Shown piece by piece: positions 47,567-58,613 of a stretch of DNA of 64,000 nucleotides. The notes beneath the pieces were generated by a model. It saw nothing but the letters and a program-made list of their open reading frames with translations. It was not told where the DNA came from and made no database searches. Location: contig CM070624.1 of assembly GCA_036346255.1 (NCBI GenBank), positions 13,982,626 to 14,046,625 on the forward strand, given 5' to 3'. The translations under genes were made by a program, and so were the position numbers. Source of the stretch: Ampelocalamus luodianensis. Taxonomy: Eukaryota > Streptophyta > Magnoliopsida > Poales > Poaceae. Positions within the stretch are counted from its first letter, which is position 1. Each line of letters opens with the position of its first letter.

Positions 47567-49049
47567 CCACAAGGCCCAGAGCAACTGCCTGATTTCAAAG
47601 GCATTATTGTTCAGTTATTTGTCTTTGCACATAAAATATGTCACATTTGCCGATTATTCAATATTCACACACTCATACGTACAGGTACAACTAGACATGG
47701 CGGCCAGGGTCTCGCCGTCGTAGTTGGGGCCTGAGAGGACGGTGAAACGATCACACTCCCTCCACGGCAGACGACGGTTTCGGCCGGAGAGCACTCCTCC
47801 TCTCGTCGAAACCGGCTCGGCTGCCTCTGCTGCCTGTCAGCCTCTCTGATTTGTCTGACGAAGCAAGCAGCCAGGTTCGCTTCAAAGCTCGCACGGTCGC
47901 ACCCAAATCTGTGCACGTGGGTTAGCTTGGATCGAACTAATGGCTAACGATTTGCTTTTTTATATTAACACGGGACGGGACCAATTGTGGCCATGTAGGA
48001 GCAAGCGTAAGGCAGGCACGCGAGCTGGCATGCAACTAGAGGAAAAGAATCGTATTGCCTTGGGGCCTTGGGTTTGTAATTGTACCAATCGTCGCCGAGG
48101 TGTCGTACAAGACGTACGCTGGAGGCCTGCACGACTGTGGCTCTTACGCTGGCAGCAGCGGCCGGCGGTTCGGCTCCGTCGCTGTGCCCACGCACATCGG
48201 CGATCAACACGTCCGAGTTCGCCGGCGCCGTATCCATGTATCAAAAACCGAACGAGCTGGTGAAAGTTTTTTTACACTACCTGTGCTCGGATCGGACAGA
48301 CGGACGGACGGGCATGCAGTATTGCAGTGGCTGACGAACTGGGCCGTCCTGAGCTGTTCGTGGGCAACGTACGGTGAGGAGTGACAACTGCGATTGAAGA
48401 GGGTGATGGCAGGAGCCCATGCCGGTGAGTTCAGCTGTATTTGTAACGTGCGAGAGACACCGACGCTGTGGGCCTGTGGCTCGTCTCGAGAAGTCGAGAT
48501 CACTGGTTTGACCGGACCATACACGTCTCCTGCTCATACAGCAAGACGTTAATGAGACAGGTAGAGGAAAAGAACTGATCTAGCAAATTACTGATGGTGA
48601 GTTGGTGACAGCCGATTTCTGTTAGAAGATGAGCACTGTTTCAATCGTTGCTATATCATATACATTTCTTTAATTAGGTTTTGAATTCCATCTAATGCTC
48701 CAGATATCACCTCCACCCCTATATCCCTAACCTAATCTCACTTCTCACTCTCTCTCCCTCCCTCTCACCAATCACATAGCACTAAAATTGAAAGATGTAT
48801 AGCAGTTCTCTTTTTATTGCCTCATTCACTGAATATCTCTGTGTTAGGTAGCTAAGAGAAGTTTAGTTAGCTAAAGACATACAATGCAGATCAGATATTT
48901 CAGCAATGCCAAAAACAACCCAAGCACTGTTCAGTTCTTTTGCAAACAAAATAGGTCACATTTTGCCGACTTAAACATGGATTTTTGCCAAGGTTTTTTG
49001 AAGATAATGCCTGCCAAAGTTAAGTTGGATTAACAGTATAAGCACAATA
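47567..49049. other. GC-rich spacer, no gene supported
   Basis: 47700-48540 is GC-rich with open frames on both strands, but none has a recognisable domain or a clear splice structure. The rest is ordinary AT-rich spacer. Confidence 0.3.
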
Positions 49050-49245
49050 CTCCCTCCACTCATAAAAGAATGTCACTTTGAAGTACATGCAGTTAAACTT
49101 TTTAAACTTTGACTATCGATATCTTTTCAATATTTAGATTCAACACATAAAAATGATATCTATAGATTTGTTTAAAAATACTTTCATAAAAGTATAATTT
49201 TGTTAGGTTTTATAAATCTCTTACAATAAAACTAGTGGTTATAAG
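49050..49245. mobile_element. Stowaway MITE fragment (left part)
   Basis: CTCCCTCCACTCATAAAAGAATG after a TA at 49048-49049 is the typical start of grass Stowaway elements, and the AT-rich interior fits. The matching inverted end with GAGTA is not found, so the right side is missing or highly diverged. Confidence 0.55.
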
Positions 49246-49636
49246 TATCTAGCTAATGTTATTATGTTTACCACGACGGTGATTCGTTATGATCTTAGTT
49301 GACATTATAATTGACTAATTAGTAACGGGCCAAATTCTTACATCTACTATTTTACGCCAAAACAGTATAATTTGACGCTTATTTATAGAGTTTTATTTAT
49401 GGCCTTGCCACTTATTTATCGTTATGTTCTCTTCTTGCCTCAACCTTAGCCTTATTTTGTACTGCATTTTTTTTTTTGTGCCAAGTGCCAAACTAGCTAG
49501 CAATGTCTGCATATAACTTTGTTGTGTAAGATTCATTAGTAAGGTACAACTTTTATGTGCTACCTACATTTCCATGTTTGCATGGGATTGCAGTTCTTGA
49601 TGCATTTTGTGTACTACTAGTGTGATTACAACTTTA
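49246..49636. other. Spacer, no gene seen
   Basis: AT-rich sequence with no recognisable coding or element ends. Confidence 0.3.
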
Positions 49637-49722
49637 GTGCCCAGAATTCTGAAACACGGAGGCCTTCCGGCGTCGACGAGTGCCCAGAATTCTGAAACAC
49701 GGAGGCCTTCCGGCGTCGACGT
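49637..49722. repeat. 43-bp perfect tandem duplication
   Basis: Two adjacent copies (49637-49679 and 49680-49722) that differ only at the last base. Each contains CCCAGAATTCTG and CCTTCCGGCGTCGAC. It lies about 50 bases left of the large MULE. Confidence 0.9.
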
Positions 49723-49773
49723 CGAGCTGGGCCGCGCACGCTGCTCCAGCTCTCCTTCTCCCTAGCCAGATGG

Positions 49774-50030
49774 AGATTTTTTTTAAAAAATAATATTATT
49801 TTTAAAGATATTTACAAAAATAAATAGCCGTTTAAAAATTACAAAAATGTGCCTCGTCGTCGATTGAATCGCGGCGAGAACCTATCGTCGATTCAATCGG
49901 TGACAGGAACTGCCGCCACTCATGGCCGGGCGACTACTATCGCCGCTTCAATCGGCGGCGTGAAGCTGCGCAGTTTCTTGTCGCCAGTTGAACTGGCGAT
50001 AGTTCTGTCGCCGATTCAATCAAGCGACAG
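49774..50030. repeat. Left terminal inverted repeat of the MULE
   Basis: Reverse-complement match to 55095-55310, with scattered differences. It is AT-rich at the tip, then has CGTCG/CGGCGA-type motifs. Confidence 0.75.
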
Positions 50031-50224
50031 AGGACAGACTATAAAATCCCCGAAAAATCAATCCAGAATTCATTTTAATTCCAGAAAAAAAACAAGAGAG
50101 GTTGGAGAGGGAGAGAAGAAATTGCGCGGCCCTGCCGGTTCGTGGCGGTGGAGAGAGATTGATAGAGTATCAGTTTCGATCGATCATCTTGTGTTGCAGG
50201 TAAATTTTTCTGAAACTGTGTATG

Positions 50225-50545
50225 TTACGTCCAAACTTTGTAGGTTAGCAAACGACAATAGCGACATAGAATTGAGTAGGTTAGATACATGTAGTCGAAC
50301 TCAGAGTACATATTTTGAGTTGATTAGCGACATAGAATTGCGACTATAGCGACATAAAATTGAGTAGGTTACATAAATTTAGTCGAAATGCAGTATATAT
50401 TTTGAGTTGTGTAGCGACATAGAAATACGACAATAGCGATATAGAATCGAGTAGGTTACATAAATGTAGCCGAACTGTAGTACATATTTTGAGTTGGACA
50501 TAGAATTGCGACAATAGCGACATAGAATTGAGTATGGCGCTGGTT
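50225..50545. repeat. Minisatellite in the MULE
   Basis: About four imperfect units of roughly 80-90 bases built from ATTTTGAGTTG, AGCGACATAGAATTG, CGACAATAGCGA and GTAGGTTACATAAATGTAG. The copies vary in length. Confidence 0.7.
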
Positions 50546-50865
50546 GACCGCTGTAGTAACATAATTGATGCACGATATATTTTTGAATTGTGAGAAAAAC
50601 ACGGAGTAGCTGTTTAGGTCTAAAAAACAATGAGAATATTTGTGCGCGTTATTAGTTGTGTTAGCGCGCGTCAATATCCCGTTAGTACGTTTATTAGTTG
50701 TATTAGTGCGCGGTCAATATCCTCGTTAGTGCCGAAAATACCGTTTAACTAGAAAAGTAGCATGACATGTATTAAATTTGTAAAGAAAATTCGTAGTTGC
50801 TACATAGGCTATGTAAAGATGCATGGAAAAAAATATGAACTTTCTATCTTGCTGCATTTTCAGGT

Positions 50866-51033
50866 ATGACCGACGCGAGTGAGTACGAGTTGCTTGACCC
50901 AGTGATTGACCAGCGTCACCGTAGCGCCTCGACCATGCTCCTCCGAGGGCCAGCGCCGATAGAGCTTGGGGCGTTTCGCTCGCACCCCATCGGGCATGGA
51001 GGCTGCACCGAGACTGGATTCCGAGGTACGTGA
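50866..51033 (+). pseudogene. Plant-mobile-domain (PMD)-like N-terminal fragment
   Basis: The ATG at 50866 opens 55 codons containing Leu-Leu-Asp-Pro-Val-Ile-Asp-Gln-Arg-His-Arg-Ser, which resembles the start of the PMD fold found in MAIN/phosphatase-7-long-form-like proteins. After a frameshift near 50985 a second frame gives Arg-Leu-His-Arg-Asp-Trp-Ile-Pro-Arg-Tyr-Val, which fits the next PMD segment. The rest of the domain is missing. PMD sequences are known to be carried by plant MULEs and gypsy elements, and here it sits inside the MULE upstream of the transposase. The assignment rests on motif resemblance only. Confidence 0.5.
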
Positions 51034-51371
51034 AGTTGTGTCCTTCATGCAAGGCAAGGAGTACAACGCCGAGCTGGCTCGTAAGGGTAAATGGCCACGT
51101 TCGACTCAGTAGTTCTACCATATTCCTCCACATGTCCCATGTATTTCAATTTCCCTAAAGGCATGCGTGTACCGTGCTCGGTTCGTTGTCCTGCGTGCCA
51201 TGTAATCCCCTTGTCGGATGAAATGTCGTGTGGTTATCGTTGAGTCATTTCCCAAAAGTTCTCCAACGGAGTTGTGCAGAGATTCCCGAACGCATTTTAG
51301 TATCGCCGCCTTGGTACGCATTTAATCATTAATCCTCAATCGCCCTCCAAAAATCTTCCAACATTGCATAA

Positions 51372-51480
51372 CAACAAATAGCGATCGGCGATAAGATTCA
51401 GACGCCAGTTCAATCAAGACAGGAAGGTATCGCCGATTAAGCGCGACAGGGCTCGACTCTCTACAAAATCCACTTGCAAC
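51372..51480. repeat. Internal TIR-like segment before the transposase
   Basis: CGATCGGCGATAAG, CGCCAGTTCAATCAAG and TATCGCCGATTAAGCGCGACAG repeat the motif content of the left TIR (49980-50040: CGCCAGTTGAACTGGCGA, CGCCGATTCAATC). The following bases (ACTCTCTACAAAATCC and a GAGAGAGG leader) again resemble the TIR-proximal leader at 50040-50110. Confidence 0.6.
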
Positions 51481-51730
51481 CGTCGAAATTCCACACGGAC
51501 TCGGTCTTACTCAACCAAAAATAGAAGGACACAACAGAGAGGAGGACGAAAAGCTAGCGAAGCCGCTCGTCCATTCGCCCACCCTCGGGTAATTTTCTTA
51601 ACGAACGGATTACATGATTCTTGATGTCATTACGTAGTGAAGTCTGCTTTTACATAGTTTTTGGTGGGATATTTAGTTGCACATATGTAGTTCATCGTGT
51701 AAATGTTCTTCACATGCGAAGACGTCAAAT

Positions 51731-54420
51731 ATGTCCGACGTCGTCAATTTCAAAATTTACTACGCCGAGGACTATTATGGAGGGTCCCGAGGAATTGTTT
51801 TGAGTTATTTCGATCATGCGGACGTGCCCCTACCAAGACCGAGCAACGTACATTCTGGCGCCGTGATGCGGTGGTTGTTCCACACGTTCCAAGTGGACCG
51901 TGATGTCTACGATCGACATTGAGTCGCTCTTCGCCGGGCGGATGGTACGTATTGGGAGTTAGTGCAACTAAAGGAACAAATTCATGGCGGTCGTATGTAC
52001 GTATGGCGAGGGAGAGGGGGTGGAAATTGGTCCTTCTGGTCCAGGCATTTGCAAAATCCACTCCTGCATCTGCGTCAGAACAAGTAGGAGTTGCTGACAC
52101 CGAGGAAGAAAAAGGTGACTCCAGCGCGCCGCACACAATGGTAGAAGGGCAAGAGGTTGCTGATGTCGCCGAGTTACCTCATTCAGTGAGACAGGCTAGT
52201 GGGCTTGGCCGACGAGGGGGAGGAGCTGGAAGACCTGGTGGAAATGATGGAGCTCGAAAACCAAGACTACATGGCATTGTCCGAAGATGAAGGTTCCGAT
52301 GACGACGATGATGCGGACCAGCAGGCGGTTCCATCCGAGTGGAACACATACCAGTTCGAGAACCTCGTCGTCAACGAAGGCTCCCATGTACCATGGGAGT
52401 ACGACCGGAGCGAGGTCAGACTAGGAGCTACGTACAAATGCAAGGAGGCCGTGCAAGATGCGGTCAAATTACAGGCATTGTCGGCTCGACGACATTCACC
52501 GCCGTCAAGTCTACCCCAAGATGCTACGACGTGAAGTGCGGCATTGAGGATGCCCTGGCGCGGCGTGCGCTTTTCACCAAGTGGGATACCTGCCGGAAGT
52601 GCTCCATAGTGGTCCTCACATGCGCGTCGTTGTCGTCGTATGATCCCCACCGGAACTCATCATCGAGCTTCATTGCCAATCTCATGTACGGTGAGATCGT
52701 GGACAACCTAGATTTCGAGCCACGATCCATCATTCGGGCCATTGAGGCAAGGTTCGATGACACTATCAGCAATGCCAAGGCTTGGAGGGCAAAAGAAGGC
52801 ATTGGAATCAAGGTTCGCACGCTCGAGGATTCCTACCACAACCTCCCCGGGTAACTCCGAGTCATACAAGACAGAATCCGGCACTCATGTCGACATTCAA
52901 GACGCCACGCATCCGGTGGCCTAATAAGAGGGTACTACAACGAGCATTCTTCGCGTTTGGTCCATGCGTCAATGCATTCCGATCGTCGTCCAATCTTGTG
53001 TATCGATGGCACATTCTGATGGCGGTACAAGGGCGAATCATCGACCGCAATAGCGACGGATGAAAACAATCAAGTTCTTCCGTGGCATTCGCTTCGTTGG
53101 CGAGAACACGATAGTCGGGTCGTGGTTCTTGAAGAATGTGAGGATTTACATGTGCGAGGGGCCGCCCCAACGTATGCCTCATACATGACCGACACGCGGG
53201 CTGCTGCGTGCAATAACACGCCTACTGGCGAGGAGAGAACGTTCCACTTCCATGGCCGGATCTACAGAGCGGTGGTGCATGAGGCACTTGGGTGCAAACT
53301 TCTATAGCGCCGCAACAAGGACTTGATGAACATGTTCAAGCGCTGTGCAACCGAACCGCGGCGTAAGTTCGACACACTGGAAGATTCGGACGGCCGGACA
53401 AAAACCCACAAAAGGGAGGCATCGACAAGGCCGCCCCTGCGCCGACGACCAGCCCCCAAGTATTGCCACAGCTACCCACGACGCTCCTAGTGTCACGAGG
53501 AAGACTGGGCACAGTCAAAAGCTCGGTGGATTGAGCACGAGCCTAAGGAGAAGTGGTCGCTTTGCATGACGGGGGTGGTGCTCGTCACGGTATCATGACA
53601 ACCAACCTAGCCGAGGTCTACAAGCTGGGTCATCGCGCGCGCGTGTGCCTCCCTTTGGTTGGTATTGTGAGGCAATTCTCCGCGGTACCACAAACTACTT
53701 TGTTAACAGATGCAAAGAATGCGCCGCTCACCATGGCAATGACAGAGTACTCTACTCCGCCATGATCACCGCATACATGGAGGAGAAGAGCAAGAAGGGT
53801 GAGATGCACCGGACATTCAAGATGGGCACGAGGGAGCTTCGCTTCGAGATAATGTGCAGGGATAAAGGGCATCGCGGGACTAACCGCGAGAGGATCACCC
53901 ATGAGTGCACGCTACACCGCGATAGCTGCGTTTGCACTTGTAACAAGCCCCTTCTTCTGTATAGGCCCTGCTCCCATGTCATGGCCGCCTGTTCGACGGT
54001 GGCGCAGCATCCCGGTCAGTACCTCTCTCACTATTTCACCAAGGAGGCGGTGATGCAAACATGGAGTGGAGAGATGTATGGTTACGCTGTTGTTGGCCAT
54101 TTCACTAGCCATCCATCCTGGGAGCAACTAATCTGGGCCGCGGACATTGGTAGGCTCAAGGGAAAGGTTGGCCGCGGCAGTGTACGACGATCGTGAACGA
54201 TATGGGCGAGGCGGCGGACGTCGCACGAAGAAGTGCTCCATTTGCGGGAGTCCGCCACACCTTCAAGACATGCCCCACGCGAAATACTCGTGACCAAGGA
54301 GACATCGGCATTCGGACGTCACCACGGGGACCTCATCCGGTGCCCCGACTAGAGGCAGTCCACATGGGAGACGTTGACGTCGCGACCACGACAAAAATAT
54401 TATTATCAATGTTGTCAATT
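51731..54420 (+). pseudogene. Broken MURA-type MULE transposase
   Basis: The reading starts at 51731 (Met-Ser-Asp-Val-Val-Asn-Phe) in a MuDR-like N-terminus that stops at 51922. It resumes in other frames. Cys-Ile-Asp-Gly-Thr-Phe at about 53000-53015 holds the first catalytic Asp, and Ile-His-Asp-Arg-His-Ala-Gly at about 53180-53200 holds the second. A SWIM zinc finger follows at 53927-54000 (Cys-X-Cys, then Cys-Ser-His). A split CCHC knuckle lies at 54233-54290 across two frames. This domain order (MuDR N-terminus, DDE core, SWIM, knuckle) is that of plant MULE transposases. Several stops and frameshifts make it inactive. MULE transposases usually move their own TIR family, so relatives such as 35299-36174 would have depended on an intact copy elsewhere. 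Confidence 0.8.
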
Positions 54421-54485
54421 ATCATTTTAGTTAAGTGTTATGACGTTCTTCTGCAAGTTCTGTAATATCGAGTACAATTCCGATC

Positions 54486-55092
54486 GAATGGCAATATCAC
54501 TTATCTTCCTTTTACAAATCGTTCATACCTCAAACTTCCTCGCTAAATTCTCCAAAATTAACCGTAGTAGAACAACATACGATGATGATAAAATGTTATT
54601 ACGAGTCTAACAGATTTCGTCGTTTAGAATTTATGAAAATCACAAACTGCCTAAGTGAAATAGGGAAAATAAGGGTTGGGGAATGGCAATATCACTTATC
54701 TTCCTTTTTACAAATCGTTCATACCTCAAACTTCCTCGCTAAATTCTCCGAAAATTAACCGTAGTAGAACAACATACGATGATGATAAAATGTTATTACG
54801 AGTCTAACAGATTTTGTACCGTTTAGAATTTATGAAAATCACAAACTGCCTAAGTGAAATAGGGAAAATAAGGGTTGGGGAATGGCAATATCACTTATCT
54901 TCCTTTTTTCGAATAATTCATACCTCAAACGTCCTCGCTAAATTCTCCGAAAATGAACCGTAGTAGAACAACATACGATGATGATAAAATGTTATTACGA
55001 GTCCAACAGATTTCGCATCAGTTTAAAATGTATGAAAATCACAAACCGCCTAAGTGAAATAGGGGGAAATCAAAAACTGGCTAGGGTTGGGA
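54486..55092. repeat. Three ~200-bp tandem repeats in the MULE 3' part
   Basis: Three head-to-tail copies start at 54486, 54681 and 54880 with GAATGGCAATATCACTTATC. Each contains AACCGTAGTAGAACAAC, ACGATGATGATAAAATG and CACAAACTGCC. Periods are 195, 199 and 213 bases. The copies differ by single bases and small indels, so the array is fairly young. Its end adjoins the right TIR. Confidence 0.85.
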
Positions 55093-55094
55093 AT

Positions 55095-55310
55095 GAATCG
55101 CCAGTTCAACTGGCGATAGGTCCTGTCGCCAGTTCAACTGGCGATTCATTCCTCAATCGCGACAGTAGGGGCAGGTCCTGTCGCCGATTGAACCGGCAAC
55201 GAGAATGAATCGCCATTCAATCGCGGCGAGACACATTTTTATAATTTTTTTAAATGACTATTTATTTTTGTAAATATCTTTAAAAATAATATTATTTTTT
55301 TAAAAAATTC
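55095..55310. repeat. Right terminal inverted repeat of the MULE
   Basis: Inverted partner of the left arm. It contains two CCAGTTCAACTGGCGA palindromes and a CGCGGCGAGACACATTTTT motif adjoining the AT-rich tip. Confidence 0.75.
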
Positions 55311-55319
55311 GCCAGATGA

Positions 55320-56370
55320 ATGGAGCCCCACCGCCGTCTGCCCTGCGCCGCTCCTTCGGCCTCCGCTCTCGATCGGGATCGGTTTACTCTCGTGAGTCCT
55401 TTTTTTGAGAGGATAGCCAGGCCCACGAGAGGGACACGGAGGCCCAGTTATGTCCGGCCCAGTCGAGCGCTGGCATGCGGGTGAGAATCCCATCTGCCCA
55501 AACGAAGTACAAAAAAGAACTCGTAAACGATGGAAGAAGCATCCGAGAATGAGAGGCAGATGTTGAACAAGCTTTTGCGGAAAAACAAACACATGTTCGG
55601 CAACGTGATGCATACTGTGTGCTTTAGTTGGGTTGGTGACTTGGTGTTCGAATCATACGATTTTTGTTACTTGTTAGCTTCAGCAATCTCTGCTTGATGA
55701 GCTGCACGTGAATGATATTCGAGTATCCGTTTGCGCTTTACAAAGTAAAACAGGAGGGCAAGGCCAGCAGGCCCAGCATAGAATAATTATTACACAAATA
55801 AGAACCGTATATTTGTTTTGCAGTAAAAAAGTACTGAGCTATCCGGTAACTACATATACCAGCTAGTTTCAAGGTAGGAAGTACCAGACCAAGCATGGAA
55901 GCGTGGCCTCTCGGAACCTCCTATGCACGACATGCAAAACAGTGACCAATCAACCTACTTCAGCAACCAGTCTGTCCGGTGCAATCTTCCCATCCAATGG
56001 CCCAGGATAACAGTAATATGAAGCAAAATGCAATAGCCGAGTTTGGGCATTGACGAAAGAAAATGTGCCTTGGAGTTTGTGCCGTACAGGGGTTGGTCGT
56101 TATTTTGGGCCGTGTAGGGACATGGGCCGGCACAGAGCAACCGTACCTTGTTCGCGTCCTAAACTCCTATCCTATGGAAAGGATCTGCCGTCTGCGACCT
56201 GGCTACACGTATGTGTTTTGACATCTTGCGCGTCTGGAAGCTTCTCTCACACCTTCTCGTTCCTACTCCAATCCCCTCGTTGCTTGCTCCCCGCGCAGCG
56301 CAACCGCACCCACACCCACCGTCCCAAATTTGTCGTGATCTCGGCAATCCCACTGCTCAGCCCGTCCGCC
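55320..56370. other. Spacer and upstream region of the nicotinamidase-like gene
   Basis: No other gene is seen. The 5' leader of the downstream gene is probably the C-rich stretch before 56371. No TATA box is obvious. Confidence 0.3.
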
Positions 56371-56973
56371 ATGCCGCCTCCCTCCTCCTACCCAACGTAC
56401 ACCAGGTACGAGACGCGCCGCCGCGACCCCAACCCCCGCGCCGCGGCGCTCCTCGTCATCGACGTGCAGGGCCACTTCGCGTCGCTCTCCGCGCCGGCCA
56501 TGCCGGCCATCGCGGAGACCGTCGCGCTCTGCCGTGCCGCAGGCGTCCGGGTCGTCTACACCCGCCACGTCGACCCCGTTCCCCCCAGCCGCCCGCTCGC
56601 CGAGTGGTGGCCCGGAGACCGCATCACCGCCGGCACGCCGGCCGTCGAGCTGCTCCCCGGGGCCGGACGCGTCGCGGGGGACCTCGTCGTGGAGAAGAGC
56701 ACGTACAGCGCCTTCGCCGGCACGGGGCTCGAGGAGACGCTGCGGGGGATGGGCGTCGAGGAGGTGATCGTGACGGGCGTGATGACCAACCTGTGCTGCG
56801 AGACCACCGCGCGGGACGCGTTCGTGAGGGGGTTCCGGGTGTTCTTCTCGGCCGACGCCACGGCCACGGCGAGTCAGGACCTGCAAGAGGCGACGCTCAT
56901 GAACATGATGTATGGGTTCGCGTACATCGTCGATTGCAAGCGGCTCGAGGCGGCGTTTGGGAAGGCCAAGTGA
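56371..56973 (+). CDS. Nicotinamidase (isochorismatase-like hydrolase family)
   Basis: An intact single-exon frame of 200 aa. The three catalytic residues of the cysteine hydrolase fold are in place: Asp31 in Leu-Leu-Val-Ile-Asp-Val-Gln, Lys109 in Val-Val-Glu-Lys-Ser-Thr-Tyr, and Cys142 in Gly-Val-Met-Thr-Asn-Leu-Cys-Cys-Glu-Thr-Thr-Ala-Arg. A cis-peptide-type Gly-Val-Met-Thr precedes the Cys. The Tyr-Glu-X-Arg-Arg-Arg N-terminus and the Glu-Lys-Ser-Thr-Tyr-Ser-Ala-Phe block are typical of plant nicotinamidases of the NIC2/NIC3 type, which convert nicotinamide to nicotinate in the NAD salvage pathway. I chose the ATG at 56371 because the frame upstream of it lacks this conservation. There is no targeting peptide, so it is probably cytosolic. 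The first 100 codons are very GC-rich, as usual in grass genes. Confidence 0.9.
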   Translation: MPPPSSYPTYTRYETRRRDPNPRAAALLVIDVQGHFASLSAPAMPAIAETVALCRAAGVRVVYTRHVDPVPPSRPLAEWWPGDRITAGTPAVELLPGAGRVAGDLVVEKSTYSAFAGTGLEETLRGMGVEEVIVTGVMTNLCCETTARDAFVRGFRVFFSADATATASQDLQEATLMNMMYGFAYIVDCKRLEAAFGKAK

Positions 56974-57548
56974 AGCGCCAACAGCGTTAGTTTTCCAGCT
57001 ATGCTTTGAACTGATCTCTCGCGCGTTTGCCAATGTTTTCAACTGTCCTTCAGTACCTGTGCGGCTGTGCCTATGCAGTTTTTCTCCCCCCCCCCCCCAC
57101 CCCCACCCAAAAAAAAAAACTAGTGCCTATGCAGCTAATGCTTCTTGCAAGTTACTCTGATCACAGATTGTAGTGCTTGTACGTATGAGTATATGAACAT
57201 CAAGGCTTTTTTTTAAGACCTATGAACATCAAGGCTTCGATGCTTAGGCTGGTATGGATAAATTCTATGCAAGTTTCCAAAAGAATAAAGTAGTGACCGT
57301 GGCCTTAGCCATGAAATGATTTTAGGATTACCGTTGCTCTGGATGGGGAGAAGCAAATCCATTGGTTCTAGTTCTAATGACTCAAAATTTTGATCGATTT
57401 TGTGTGAGAAAACCAATCAGGTGTTTTGTAAGACAGACAAGAATAATATCTGCCAGAACGGCATAAACCAAACAATGGTCAAATCCTTAGATAGGCGAGA
57501 AATGGAGTTAGAATCACGGATGCAAAAGGTTAGCTAATTTATACAAAA
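56974..57548. other. 3' flank of the nicotinamidase-like gene
   Basis: Contains a poly-C run (57087-57098) followed by a poly-A run (57110-57119). No further gene is visible. Confidence 0.3.
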
Positions 57549-57585
57549 CTAGCTGAATTTCCCGTGTAATTGCACTGCTAGACAC
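57549..57585 (-). mobile_element. Possible Helitron 3' terminus
   Basis: On the minus strand GTGCAATTACAC forms a short hairpin, followed after a gap by CTAG and then a host T. This mirrors the end at 1379. The other end of such an element, which should lie to the right, was not found, so the element length is unknown. Confidence 0.35.
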
Positions 57586-57859
57586 TACAATGCATATGTT
57601 TATATTTAAAAATAGAGTTATACTTATTATACAACTCTAATGCTATAGTGGAAATACAATTGTAACATCTCACTAGTATGATGCTCATGTGTTGCAACGA
57701 AACCCTAAAAGAGTGATATATATCAGTAGACAGGATCTTAAATAACATGATAAATATCAAATTTCTTTTACACACATATAAATAACATTAACTCCGCATA
57801 TTGCTTCACCTACTAATACTACCCGGAAAATAAAATTTTGAGCTCATAAATTTTTACCT

Positions 57860-58510
57860 TTAGAAGTTGAAGTTGATGCCGACTTCCCTCCCCAACGCGT
57901 TGCCCATTTCAGTCATTGTTAGCCGGCAAGGAAGAGGGGCTACACATCGACAGCCACCTTCTACTACTCTGAATCCAAGCCGCGACTCGGTTCTCACTAG
58001 ACACATTGTGGCGAGGAGGTGGGAGGCCGGGGGAGGAGGCGGTGGCAGCGTCGCCATGGTAAGCAAGGAGGCGGCGATGCTTGCTCGGCCGACGTGGAGT
58101 AGGAGGCGGTGTAGGGAAGGATTAGAATGAACAGGACATGGTGCGGTGAACTCGAGACGGCAGTGCGGCGAGGGAAGGCTTCATCTCTGCCTTTTCCTCG
58201 TGCGCCGTCATTGCCTTCCCTCCCTTCCGCAACATTGTTGTTGCTCCTCCAAAGTACCGTCGCCTCCTCTCCTCTCTTTCCTTCCAGTGCCTTCTCCTAT
58301 CTCTGTTGTTGCCTTACCGCGCCGCCGCCTCCTCTCCCCACTACCCCCTCCCGTCGTTGGCGGTGCTGTGAAATCAAGACGACGGTGTGGTGAACTCAAG
58401 ACGACGGCACGGCGAGGGAATGACGCCTTCGTGTCTGCCTCTTCCTCGTGCGCCGCCAGTGCCTCCCTCCCCAACGTGGAGCAGGAAGCGGTGGCGAAAT
58501 CTTTAATCCA
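57860..58510. repeat. GC-rich segment with internal duplication
   Basis: The 58130-58225 block (GTGGTGAACTC, GACGGC, GGCGAGGGAA, CTCTGCCT..TTCCTCGTGCGCCG) recurs at about 58375-58470. The Pro/Ala-rich frames here on both strands have no recognisable domain. It may be filler sequence inside a larger mobile element. Confidence 0.45.
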
Positions 58511-58613
58511 TGTATAGAGTAGCAACATAGCAAAAGGGGTCAATCCACAAATGAAGTGGTCAATGAATATTAACTATCAACAAATGGTCAAGGAGCTTCC
58601 GGCCTACCATAAC

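Larger units (their letters stand above)
49774..55310 (+). mobile_element. Large decayed Mutator-like element with long TIRs
   Basis: Inverted arms of about 220-260 bp: 49774-50030 on the left and 55310-55095 on the right. Both start with an A/T-run, AATAATATTATTTTTAAAG and ATATTTACAAAAATAAATAG. Both then carry CGGCGA and TCAATCGGCGACAG / CCAGTTGAACTGGCGA palindromic motifs. The flanks GCCAGATGG (49765-49773) and GCCAGATGA (55311-55319) make a 9-bp target duplication with one mismatch. Inside are a PMD-like ORF, a broken MURA-type transposase and two tandem-repeat blocks. The element is 5.54 kb and is autonomous by ancestry, but the transposase has many frameshifts. Confidence 0.82.

Noticed and set aside
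56211..57042. Arg-rich 259-aa ORFs on both strands over the nicotinamidase-like gene
   Set aside because: GC-rich shadows. The frame from 56371 carries the Asp-Lys-Cys triad and family motifs.
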